Source: Nocardia sp. XZ_19_385
Lineage (GTDB): Bacteria > Actinomycetota > Actinomycetes > Mycobacteriales > Mycobacteriaceae
Assembly (NCBI RefSeq): GCF_015355755.1
Contig: NZ_JACVEE010000003.1
Location: forward strand, 682,001 to 746,000
Direction of reading: 5' to 3'
Length of the DNA: 64,000 nt
Part shown: positions 9,129-17,296 of the stretch, piece by piece
Layout of the letters: every line of letters begins with the position of its first letter
Numbering within the stretch: position 1 is the first letter of the stretch
Translations under genes and position numbers: made by a program
Notes under the pieces: generated by a model
The model's input: only the letters and a program-made list of their open reading frames with translations
What the model was told of the DNA's origin: nothing
Database searches by the model: none

Positions 9129-10433
9129 CTAGCGGGAGCTACCGGCGCGCATGCGGACTTGAAGGTCCCTGACTCTGATGGTGTACGGCAACGCCCGCTT
9201 CGGATCCAGGCGTGCGGTGGTTCGGTCGAAGCGCCTGCCGCGCAACAGTTCGCCCAGTGCGGCGACGGTCAGGGTGAGGGCAAGGTCGCGACCCGCGCAC
9301 TCCGCACCACCACGGCTGAACGGCGCGTACCACGGCGGATCGGGCTCCGCGCCGTCGTCCCAGCGCTCCGGAACGAACCGATCAGGATCGGACACGGTGG
9401 CAGGATCCCGTCCGTGGAACGGAGTGGGAACCAGCACAGTGCTGCCGGCTGGGACGATCCAGCCGTCCCAGTCGGCGGTCTCCGTCGTTTCGCGCGCGAG
9501 CAAGGGCACCGGGGGCCATAGCCGCAGTACCTCCAAGATGCAGGTGCGGCGGAAGGCGGCGTCGGTGGCGGCTCGCTCCTGCCGGGCGGGGTCGCCCGCG
9601 AGGAGCGTCAGCGCAGTGAGACTGAGCAGCGGGGGGAGGTCGAACGCCATCAGCCAGTGCGGAATCTGGCCGACGGGAGCGGTATGCGGGCCGCAGGGCG
9701 CGGACGCGAAGCTTGCCACCAGGGATTTCTCGTCCGGTCGCGCAGCGTCGGCATAGCGGTGCAGCCGGGCGGTGAATTGATCGGCGATCGCCCGGGTGCG
9801 TTCCGCGCGCCACCGGCGCCGGTTCAGCCAATTGCCCTCGGCCCGCAGTGCGCGCATCGCGTCGGTGATCGCGGCGTCATCAGCGGCCGCGTCGCCGAGT
9901 ATGAAGCGCCGGGCCAGTCGCGCGAAGGCCTCGAAGTAGCTCGCGGCCGGAAAAGCCGAATTCGCGAACAAAGGCGCGAGTTCCTTGATCAATACGTCCT
10001 GGAAATGATCGGCGAAAGGGTGTGCGGCCCGGCCGTATCCGAGCACGGCCTCGTTGAACGGCCGACGCTCCGCGCGAATCTCGCCTCTGCTCAACAACAG
10101 TGAGTCGGGCTGCACCGGGCCCACCACGGCCCACTTGTCCTCGGTGTCCACCGCATAGGTTTCCACCGGACCGTCGAGAATCCTTGTGACAGTGCCGGCG
10201 TCGAGGACGATCAATTGGTCTCCACCCATGCCGTGCACCCACACCGCGGGCGCGCGATAGCGCTCCCGCAGCGCTGCGAGTACTCGGCAGGAATGCCGGG
10301 CCATATCCAGCGGCGCGAGCGCCGCGTCCATGCGCGGCCGGGCCAGGATCAGGCCGCGGAGCAGGCGGGGCAGCACGAGTGTGCCGAATACGCGCAGACT
10401 CTCGACGCCGGAGGCGTGCGGAAGTTCAGGCAT
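9129..10433 (-). CDS. cytochrome P450
   Basis: The 434-residue protein has the haem-ligand signature FSRGGAECAGRD with Cys near residue 378 and the K-helix ExxR (EVLRLWPP). The presumed I-helix (WLMAFDLPPLLSLTALTLLAG) lacks the usual acid-Thr pair used for O2 activation, so a peroxygenase-like or otherwise unusual mechanism is possible. Its ATG overlaps the end of a short FAD-oxidase remnant, and it is the last gene of a minus-strand operon that also encodes a haem peroxidase fusion, suggesting sequential oxidation of one substrate, perhaps a fatty acid. No ferredoxin gene is nearby. Confidence 0.88.
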   Translation of the reverse strand: MPELPHASGVESLRVFGTLVLPRLLRGLILARPRMDAALAPLDMARHSCRVLAALRERYRAPAVWVHGMGGDQLIVLDAGTVTRILDGPVETYAVDTEDKWAVVGPVQPDSLLLSRGEIRAERRPFNEAVLGYGRAAHPFADHFQDVLIKELAPLFANSAFPAASYFEAFARLARRFILGDAAADDAAITDAMRALRAEGNWLNRRRWRAERTRAIADQFTARLHRYADAARPDEKSLVASFASAPCGPHTAPVGQIPHWLMAFDLPPLLSLTALTLLAGDPARQERAATDAAFRRTCILEVLRLWPPVPLLARETTETADWDGWIVPAGSTVLVPTPFHGRDPATVSDPDRFVPERWDDGAEPDPPWYAPFSRGGAECAGRDLALTLTVAALGELLRGRRFDRTTARLDPKRALPYTIRVRDLQVRMRAGSSR

Positions 10434-10536
10434 GAGCAGCCGCGATCACTTTGCCGGGGTTGAAGATTCCGGCCGGGTCCAGTTCGCGGGTCAGCCATTC
10501 GGCTGTCAAGGTGCCGATGCCGTGTTCGCCGGTCAT
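10426..10536 (-). pseudogene. C-terminal remnant of an FAD-linked oxidase (GlcD/VAO type)
   Basis: This 36-codon frame starts with an ATG overlapping the stop of the peroxidase-fusion gene (ATGA at 10533-10536) and ends with a TGA inside the P450 start region. Its product has TGEHGIG near the N terminus and AGIFNPGKV near the C terminus, the two closing motifs of glycolate oxidase GlcD and related FAD-linked oxidases. In whole enzymes roughly 14 residues separate them (the ELGP...ALDP segment); here they are joined as RELDPAG. So about 430 N-terminal residues and this spacer are missing. Conserved overlap at both ends suggests that it is still translated, or at least keeps coupling to the P450. 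Confidence 0.7.
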
Positions 10537-13500
10537 CGCGCACCGCCGTTGTCGGATCGGCCACGTTGCCAGGGCGCGAACGCGTTTCGGACTCCTGCCA
10601 GCGGGGACGCTAATTCTGGATGATGCCGGACCAGGACATCGGCCATGGTGGTCTGGTCGATCCAGTCCAGCCCTTCCGGTGTGTAGACATCGGCGCGATA
10701 GTCCTGCGTGAAGAATCGGTCGCTCTTCAGGCGGCGCGACGCCATCAGAATGAAAATGCGAAACGCGGTGTCGGAGAACCCGAATCCCGGTGGCGGGGTT
10801 TCGGCGTACATACCGACCATCGGGTCGACGGCGTCGATGTCCCCGGCGTAGACCTCGCGCAGTTCGGCCACCCATCGCGGGTTCGCGCTGAGGTCCTCGA
10901 AGCTTTCGAGGCGCGGCCGATGCAGCATTTCGCGGAAGTCGTTGTAGCGCGGGATACCTCGTTCCCGGTCCCGGGTGATGTCGATGGTGCCGAGGTCGAG
11001 CCGGTGACCGTCGATGCGCACGTGATTCTGGAGCGCGCGCGGATGGTTGTGCAGTGTCACCGCGCCGGGATTGGCGACGCCGAAGGAGTAGAGCAGGTTT
11101 GCCATGCCATATCGGTCCACGGTGTCGCGGGTGCTGCGGCCGTGTAGCGGTTCGAAGTCGATGGTGTCGATGAGCGCGCCGCTGCCGGCCGTGCGAATCT
11201 CGTAGTCGTCGGGGATCAACGGGTGCAGGCGGTAGCAGGTGACGAATTCCTCGGTAATGGAGTACGGGGCACTGTGATGGTCGGTTTTGGAGCCCGGGAT
11301 GCCGGAGAGGATCTCCCCGGAACCCACCCGTCCGACGTGGCGGCGCGCCCATTTGCCCAGCAGCCCATACCAATTGGTGTTCATCGCACGATGCAGCACC
11401 GGATGATCGAGGATCCCGGGCGTCCATTCGACGGTATGAATCTTCGCCATCAGCGCGCAGTTGACCAGGCGAGCGGTGCGGAACAGTTGCTCGTCGTCCC
11501 ACGACGGGTAGGCCTGCGCCAGCCGCTCGCAGATCGCGTTGTGCTCCTTGACGAAAAGTGTGTGCAGCAGCGCCAGCCCGACCCAGTAATTGTCGTCGAA
11601 TCCGCTCAGATCGAGCCCGCTGAACTGCGGGTGCTCAGGTAGTCGGCCATCGATCACAAGCAGGCGTCCGCCGGCACCCTCCCGCAACATCCGGTTGCGT
11701 TCTTCGTTGCTGCCGTAGATCTGCGAGCCGTCCCACCAATGTGACGCCCAATTGATGTGGGTGGGCGGCAGGTCATCGCCCGCGTTCTGGGTGGGATCCG
11801 GCCGGGTGCGGCGCACCCGCATGGGGTGCTCGGGCCATGGATCAGCAGCATCCAAGGGAATCTCGATGTGGGAATCGAGCAGGCTGTCGCCGTGGCTGAA
11901 CCAGTCGTGCACTTGGAACTGGATCCACGCCGCGGCAAGCACATTCAGCGTCGTTGCGGGCTGGAAGGCGTCGCGGGTGAGCAGCCGGCGGCTGACCTCG
12001 CGCGGGTTGGGAACCAGTAGCTCGCGGTGTGCCGATGCGGCCGCGAGAGTGAGCGGCGAATTGCGCCCCAGCCGGGTGCCGGACCGGCCCATCTCGAGGT
12101 CGGTGCGGTCGTTCCCGGACCCGTCGTAGGTACGGAACATGGGGAGATCGGCGGCAGCCGGGCGCGGGCACCGGGGCCGTTCGACCTCGTAGAGATTGGC
12201 CGACCGCAGCTCATCGCGCAGCGCCACCAAGTTCAGGACACCCATGATCGTGGGCAGTTGGTGCCATTCCCATTTGCGCCCGATCCGTGCGAATACCGCC
12301 GACAGGGCCCGATCCGCCTTGGAGTGCCGCGCCGGTGTCGCGGCAATCTGCGAAGGCTGGTCAGGCGGGATCGGAATTGCCACGCCCGCAGCCAATTTGG
12401 CTTGATAGTCGGTCGCTGAGACGGCTAGGAACGGCCGCGCGGCGTCGAGTCCGAGACGGCGGGCGCGTTCGGCCATCGGATGCGTGCCCTCGACTCGGAT
12501 CCGTAGCCGCGGCGTAGCGTGCACGCGCTGGCGGCCACGGGTATCGACGATCGACCGCAGCATCTGCTCGGCTCGCGTGGAATAGGTGACGAAGTCCAGC
12601 TCGGGGCCGGGCAGCCACGGGCCGAGCCGGCCGTCCAGCGTCAGCGCCGGTGACTCGTCGATGGTCACCGCGGCGGACAGCCGACCACGCCGCAGCCCGA
12701 CCTCCACCTGCGCCGCGAAAGCGGGATACCCCCAGACGTCGGCGGCGTAGACGGCGCCCGCCGGCGAGCCCACCGCGAGATCGGTTACCCGCAAACCGGA
12801 TCCGCGACGATCGGCCTTCGTCAGCAGTTCCGGCCACACCAGCACCGGCCGCTGCCGCCACGGATCGTGCACCAGCAGCGCGATCGACACTTCACTGTGC
12901 GAACCGATGGAACTGCGGGTGAAGTGCCGCGCCAGCACCATCGCGACCGCGTGCCGCCCGAGCCGGACCGGGCGCAGCCCGGTGCCGCGCAGCTCTGTCT
13001 CCGCCGCGGCGGCATCGACCCGGAAGAAGGAGGTGACGGCGGTGCTCTGCGCGCACCGAACCGGCAGTTCGATATCGCCGGCGGAGGTGCTGACGGGCGC
13101 TGTCGCGACGGTCAGATAGGGAAATCCCTCCGGTGAGTGCAAGTCATCGAAGATCCGATATGCCTGTCCCCGAACCACTTCCCCGCAGTACGGGGTGAGC
13201 GCCGCGTCGATACGCTCGCGCGCCTCGTGCAGGTCGTGGGTCAGATTGTGCAGATACTTCAGCACGTGATGGCAGTCCGGGAACTGGTGGGTGTCGTCGT
13301 TGTAATCGACGACATACCAGCGCGGATGCAACTGATCGTGGAAGGGTGAGCCCGCGCCCTGGCCGTCCAGGGTCGGTATGAGATCGTGCTGATTGGTGAT
13401 GGTCGCGACGAAGGCCGTTTCCGGCGGCTGCTTGAAATCCACCGGAGCCCCGATCGTGATGACATGGGTAATCCGGTAGGACGCTTGGGTTTTGGGATGC

Positions 13501-14525
13501 TGGGCCAGGTTCATCACCGCCGCGCCGCCCTCGCTGTGCCCCACCAACGCGATCTCGGCCCCGTCCGGAACGCCGAATTCCCGCAGTGACTTGAAAAGTG
13601 CATGCGTGTAGGGCGATTCGCATCGCATGGTGTTGCACCAGGCGCCGACCAGATCCTGCGGTGAGTCATTGCGCGGCATGCCGCTGCGCATGCCGGGCGC
13701 GTAGAGGACGTAGCGGGTCCGGCCGTCCGCGCCGTCGATCTGCTGCACATAGATTCGACCGTTGTTGCCTAGGGCGGCAAGAGTTTCCAGCATCGAGGTG
13801 ACGGTGCCTCCGGTGCCCAGGGCGGCGCGCTCCTGCGGGTCGAGATCGACCGGATGAGCGTCCCCGTGGCCGACATCCCAGCGCGAGACCAGCTCGGTGG
13901 AGGCGCCCAGAATCGGGATCCGGGTGATCGGCCGCCCGCACGCGATGGCCCATCCGGCCTCGTCGTTGACCGGATTCGGATCCAGCAGGGCGTTGACCGC
14001 CAGCACTTCGGTGAACACCGGAGCGATCGTGTGCAGCGTGGTGCCGAGCCCCCACTCCTTCACCAGTTTGCGCAAGGCTCGCAACGCTTCCAGAGAGTGG
14101 TCGGCGTTGACGGCGGTCACCAGGTCGGCGACCATCGGCTCGTCGGTGATCTCGGGATGCGAGTGGGTGACCGCCGCGATGCGTAATCGCAGCGACAAGA
14201 CAGCTACCAGCGTCGCCAGGCTGTCCCGTCCGCGAAAGGCCGACATCAGGTGCGCCACTCCGCCGCGGAATGAGCGGCCCTGCAGGGCGTAGCCGAGTCC
14301 GTTCACATTGGTACCCGCGTGCAGCAGTGCGCGCTGTGCGGCCCGCCCGGAATGGTGTATCGATCCCTTGGTCAACTCGCTGTCGATCAGTGTGCTGGTC
14401 AGCCGCTCGCCGACCTCCCTGACGACCTCGGCCGCGCGCGCGATCTCGACGGCGGCAGCGCGGATTTCCGTCAGCTCGGCCGCGTAGACGCCGCTGCGAG
14501 TGGCGTCCTGGGACACCGTGGTCAT
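10533..14525 (-). CDS. three-domain fusion: alpha/beta hydrolase, acetoacetate-decarboxylase-like domain and haem peroxidase/alpha-dioxygenase
   Basis: The 1330-residue protein has a helical N terminus (about 1-150), then an alpha/beta-hydrolase with nucleophile elbow GHSEGGAA near residue 327, then an acetoacetate-decarboxylase-like barrel (about 465-700: GSHSEVSIALLV, PAGAVYAADVWGYPAF), and from about 760 an animal-type haem peroxidase resembling fatty-acid alpha-dioxygenases. The peroxidase has a distal His in WIQFQVHDWFSHG near 871 and a proximal His in YRLHPLIPDDY near 1097. The start at 14525 is preceded by GGGAG and overlaps the upstream stop as ATGA. A lipid-releasing and lipid-oxidising role with the P450 is inferred. 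The middle domain is the least certain. Confidence 0.75.
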   Translation of the reverse strand: MTTVSQDATRSGVYAAELTEIRAAAVEIARAAEVVREVGERLTSTLIDSELTKGSIHHSGRAAQRALLHAGTNVNGLGYALQGRSFRGGVAHLMSAFRGRDSLATLVAVLSLRLRIAAVTHSHPEITDEPMVADLVTAVNADHSLEALRALRKLVKEWGLGTTLHTIAPVFTEVLAVNALLDPNPVNDEAGWAIACGRPITRIPILGASTELVSRWDVGHGDAHPVDLDPQERAALGTGGTVTSMLETLAALGNNGRIYVQQIDGADGRTRYVLYAPGMRSGMPRNDSPQDLVGAWCNTMRCESPYTHALFKSLREFGVPDGAEIALVGHSEGGAAVMNLAQHPKTQASYRITHVITIGAPVDFKQPPETAFVATITNQHDLIPTLDGQGAGSPFHDQLHPRWYVVDYNDDTHQFPDCHHVLKYLHNLTHDLHEARERIDAALTPYCGEVVRGQAYRIFDDLHSPEGFPYLTVATAPVSTSAGDIELPVRCAQSTAVTSFFRVDAAAAETELRGTGLRPVRLGRHAVAMVLARHFTRSSIGSHSEVSIALLVHDPWRQRPVLVWPELLTKADRRGSGLRVTDLAVGSPAGAVYAADVWGYPAFAAQVEVGLRRGRLSAAVTIDESPALTLDGRLGPWLPGPELDFVTYSTRAEQMLRSIVDTRGRQRVHATPRLRIRVEGTHPMAERARRLGLDAARPFLAVSATDYQAKLAAGVAIPIPPDQPSQIAATPARHSKADRALSAVFARIGRKWEWHQLPTIMGVLNLVALRDELRSANLYEVERPRCPRPAAADLPMFRTYDGSGNDRTDLEMGRSGTRLGRNSPLTLAAASAHRELLVPNPREVSRRLLTRDAFQPATTLNVLAAAWIQFQVHDWFSHGDSLLDSHIEIPLDAADPWPEHPMRVRRTRPDPTQNAGDDLPPTHINWASHWWDGSQIYGSNEERNRMLREGAGGRLLVIDGRLPEHPQFSGLDLSGFDDNYWVGLALLHTLFVKEHNAICERLAQAYPSWDDEQLFRTARLVNCALMAKIHTVEWTPGILDHPVLHRAMNTNWYGLLGKWARRHVGRVGSGEILSGIPGSKTDHHSAPYSITEEFVTCYRLHPLIPDDYEIRTAGSGALIDTIDFEPLHGRSTRDTVDRYGMANLLYSFGVANPGAVTLHNHPRALQNHVRIDGHRLDLGTIDITRDRERGIPRYNDFREMLHRPRLESFEDLSANPRWVAELREVYAGDIDAVDPMVGMYAETPPPGFGFSDTAFRIFILMASRRLKSDRFFTQDYRADVYTPEGLDWIDQTTMADVLVRHHPELASPLAGVRNAFAPWQRGRSDNGGAR

Positions 14526-14746
14526 GAGTCGCTCCCGACGTGCGCGGTGAGTCTCCGTGCGGCGGTGGTGAGGTCGGCGGCGGCGGTGCGGCAGCGGGCG
14601 ATGTGGGCGCTGATCTCGCCGTCGAACCATTCCGGGATCCCCTCGCGGCCGATGATCCGGTCGCGGATCTCGCGCAGGCGCTCGGCCTGAGCTGCCATGA
14701 GCTCGGCATCTGCCCGGGTGCGTGCGGCCAGGTCCGTGATCGTCAT
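14522..14746 (-). CDS. small helical protein coupled to the peroxidase fusion
   Basis: The 74-residue product starts at an ATG with GGAGG eight bases upstream and overlaps the fusion gene by ATGA, so it is very likely expressed. It reads as two amphipathic helices around a central WFDG turn (IPEWFDGEI), reminiscent in size and layout of WXG100-like ESX partners, though not a canonical WXG motif. The neighbouring fusion also begins with a helical, LXG-like segment. A chaperone or secretion-partner role is only a suggestion. Confidence 0.65.
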   Translation of the reverse strand: MTITDLAARTRADAELMAAQAERLREIRDRIIGREGIPEWFDGEISAHIARCRTAAADLTTAARRLTAHVGSDS

Positions 14747-14859
14747 ACCACTACCTCCACTGGATGAGCGGATTTCGAAGATGGCGAGTGCAGCTAATTT
14801 GCAGCAAACGACGATGCTAACCGAGCGAGTCGGACCTGTGGCGAGATTGGGTTACGCCG

Positions 14860-15210
14860 CTAGACGAAGCGGGCGGTGAGCTCGGTCGAGATCTCGTAAT
14901 GGCGCACGAGGAACGAGCGTTCGTCGAGCTTCTTGCGCCGCAGCCAGCCGGTCACCTCGGCGTTGCACTTGCTGGCGTTGCACGACCCGCACGCGGGCAC
15001 GACGTTGCCGAGCGTGTAGCGGCCACCGCGCGAGATGGCCTGCACGCAGTCCTTCTGCAGCGAGGTGACGGGGGAACGGCAGTAAGCACACCCGCTCCAA
15101 GACGTCTTGAGCGCTTCCCACTGCGCATCGCTGAGGTCGTGGACGACGCGCGTCATCCGCTTCTTGCGCTTGCGCGCGGCGCGAATCTGTTTACTACCGC
15201 CAGTCGGCAC
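14860..15210 (-). CDS. HNH endonuclease-like protein
   Basis: The 116-residue protein carries CAYC near residue 41 and CGSC near residue 73, two CxxC pairs forming a zinc site, around an HNH-like core (VQAISRGGRYTLGNVVPACGSCNASKC) with the typical GN-VPAC-xCN pattern. The first His of the motif seems to be replaced by Gln or Ala in the segment before AISRGG, so nuclease activity is not assured. It stands alone between a secreted protein gene and a 112-bp gap and could be a mobile or stand-alone HNH protein. Confidence 0.75.
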   Translation of the reverse strand: MPTGGSKQIRAARKRKKRMTRVVHDLSDAQWEALKTSWSGCAYCRSPVTSLQKDCVQAISRGGRYTLGNVVPACGSCNASKCNAEVTGWLRRKKLDERSFLVRHYEISTELTARFV

Positions 15211-15283
15211 GAGGGGTGAGAATACCGGTCGCGATGGTCAACAGGTTGGAGGCCGGGCAAATCCCGGGGAAGTGCATCGTCGG

Positions 15284-15829
15284 CTAACCGCTCGCGGTGA
15301 CCGCTACGACGTCCCACTCCAGCTGTTCCTTGCGAATATCCGTCTCGCTACAGGATGCCCATTCGACCAGATCGGAATTGCGGCTGGTCAGGCTGGTGGT
15401 CCAGCAGACCGAGCTTTCAGCCCGGACCTTCGGTTTGGCGAATTCCCACATTCGTCCGGGTTTCTTATTGTTACAGGTCTGTCCGCCTAACAACTCGTGT
15501 CGCACGAGGTGGTTTCCGTACACACATTTTTTGTCGAAGTCGTTCTGGAGCTGGGTGGTCAAGGCCTTGACGTCCAGAGGGCGCCAGCGTTGCCGTGGCG
15601 GGGCGGGATGCACGCATGGGACGAGATGCAGCCGATTGTCACCCTGCAGTGCCACACAGCTGTTGGGGTGGTCTGGATCCAGGCTTTTGATCTGCACGGT
15701 CGCCCCCGGCCAGTCGGCAGACGCCGGGGCCGGAATCAGTTGCGGGGCAGTGACGGCGAGCCCAGTGATGGTGAACGCTGCCAAAATCCGTGCGCGAACT
15801 CGGGGCCGCTGCAACTTCGATCTGGCCAT
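15284..15829 (-). CDS. small secreted protein of unknown function
   Basis: The start ATG at 15829 has GGAAGGTG upstream; longer in-frame starts lack this. The 181-residue product begins with basic residues, a hydrophobic stretch (ILAAFTITGLAVTAP) and a plausible signal peptidase site after PAPASA. The mature part has six cysteines and regularly spaced tryptophans (RQRWRPLD, MWEF, VCWT, LEWDV), which would suit a disulphide-stabilised beta-rich, possibly ricin-like trefoil fold. The family was not recognised. It is divergent from the first PKS operon across 248 bp that would hold both promoters; I saw no clear operator in that gap. Confidence 0.75.
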   Translation of the reverse strand: MARSKLQRPRVRARILAAFTITGLAVTAPQLIPAPASADWPGATVQIKSLDPDHPNSCVALQGDNRLHLVPCVHPAPPRQRWRPLDVKALTTQLQNDFDKKCVYGNHLVRHELLGGQTCNNKKPGRMWEFAKPKVRAESSVCWTTSLTSRNSDLVEWASCSETDIRKEQLEWDVVAVTASG

Positions 15830-16077
15830 GCACCGCACCTTCCAGTAAGAGTTTTGCGAATGAACGGGCCGAGGATCACCTGCCCATCGACCGTAGGCTC
15901 TGATAGGTGCCTGAATGATGTCGACACGCACTCCTCGGCTGCCATGCCCAAGCCCTGGATAGTGGCGCTCGCCTGCGTGGCCGGCACCCCAGGCCACCCT
16001 GTATTCGGTCAACCGTTCGGCAGACCCAGGGTTTCTCCCGTAGCGACGGTCACCGTGGGAGCGGCAACCTTGGAGCC

Positions 16078-17268
16078 ATGATTTCGCAGGCTTATCAGAA
16101 GACGATGTCACCGATGTTGGAGCTGGTGCGGCAGATCAGGGACGGTGGGGTTTATCCGTTCGAGCCGGCCTTCTCCGGCGGGCAGGGCGTGCGCGCCCGG
16201 CTCGGGCAGGGCGACGTGCTGATGTTGAGCACCAGCAACTATCTGGGATTGGCGGGGCATCCGGAGATCACCGAGGCGATGAAGGCCGCGATGGACCGAT
16301 TCGGTTCCGGCAGTTGCGGTTCCCGGTTGATCAATGGGACGACGGTGCTGCATCTCGAGCTGGAGGAGCGGTTGGCCGCCTGGATGGGCACCGAGTCGGC
16401 GGTGGCGTTCAGTTCGGGGTATTTGGCCAACCTCGGCACGATCTCGGCGATGTGCGACTCCGAAACGGCGATCGTCACCGATCAGTTCAATCACATGAGC
16501 ATCGTGGACGCGTGCCGGCTGTCCGGGGGCCGCATCAAGCTCTTCCCGCACAACTCGATGAGCAAGCTGGAGCACATTCTCGAGCGCAATCACGACGCGG
16601 CGAAGCGCTTCATCGTGGTCGACGGCGTCTACTCGATGGACGGCGACCTGGCCCCGCTGGACGAGATCAGCAAGCTGGCCGGGAATCACGACGCCGTGCT
16701 CATGGTGGACGAGGCGCACGGGATCGGTGTGATGGGCGCCGCCGGCCGGGGTGCGTGCGAACATTTCGGAGTCCGCCCCGACCTGGTCATGGGGACGTTC
16801 AGCAAGTCGCTGGCCGGGGTCGGCGCGTTCGTCGCCGGGGACGCCGATGTCATCGAGTACATCAGGCACGCGGCGCGTACCTACACCTTCAACACCAGCC
16901 TGCCCGCGGTCACGATCGCGGGTGTGCTGAAGGCGCTGGATCTGGTGCAGCGCGAACCCTGGCGGCTGGAAAAGCTGTGGGACAACACCAATCGGTTCAA
17001 AGCCGGGCTGGTCCGTCTCGGATTCGACGTCATGAACAGCGTGACGCCGATCGTGCCCATTCACATCGGTGACGAGATGACCGCGCTGCGCATGGCCAAG
17101 GACCTGCTCGACCGCGGGGTCTACGTATTCACCGCGATGTTCCCCGGAGTCCCGAAGGGGAGCTGCCGGTTCCGGGCCACGTTGACGGCGGCGATGCAGC
17201 CGGAGGACGTCGACTTCGCGCTCGACGCGCTCCGCGAGGTCGCGGCCGCGCACGACCTGTTCCGCTGA
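16078..17268 (+). CDS. alpha-oxoamine synthase 1 (PLP-dependent, KBL/BioF/CqsA/SPT superfamily)
   Basis: The 396-residue PLP enzyme shows STSNYLGLAGHPEI, GSGSCGSRLINGTTVLHLELE, the Asp-His pair in VDEAHGIGVMG and the Schiff-base lysine in MGTFSKSLAGVGAF. Superfamily members condense an acyl thioester with an amino acid and lose CO2 to give a 2-aminoketone. It lies 28 bp before a type I synthase without a thioesterase, so chain release from that synthase is the most economical role. The start follows TTGGAG. It belongs to a different branch from AOS2 at 29712: it has no N-terminal extension and a different substrate-loop motif. Confidence 0.85.
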   Translation: MISQAYQKTMSPMLELVRQIRDGGVYPFEPAFSGGQGVRARLGQGDVLMLSTSNYLGLAGHPEITEAMKAAMDRFGSGSCGSRLINGTTVLHLELEERLAAWMGTESAVAFSSGYLANLGTISAMCDSETAIVTDQFNHMSIVDACRLSGGRIKLFPHNSMSKLEHILERNHDAAKRFIVVDGVYSMDGDLAPLDEISKLAGNHDAVLMVDEAHGIGVMGAAGRGACEHFGVRPDLVMGTFSKSLAGVGAFVAGDADVIEYIRHAARTYTFNTSLPAVTIAGVLKALDLVQREPWRLEKLWDNTNRFKAGLVRLGFDVMNSVTPIVPIHIGDEMTALRMAKDLLDRGVYVFTAMFPGVPKGSCRFRATLTAAMQPEDVDFALDALREVAAAHDLFR

Positions 17269-17296
17269 ACAACTCATCGCACGAGAGGAGAGACAG

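Noticed and set aside
10426..11502. 358-codon minus-strand frame ending in FAD-oxidase motifs
   Set aside because: Only the last 36 codons have oxidase motifs. The rest is a shadow of the peroxidase gene in another frame, so the feature was limited to 10426-10536.
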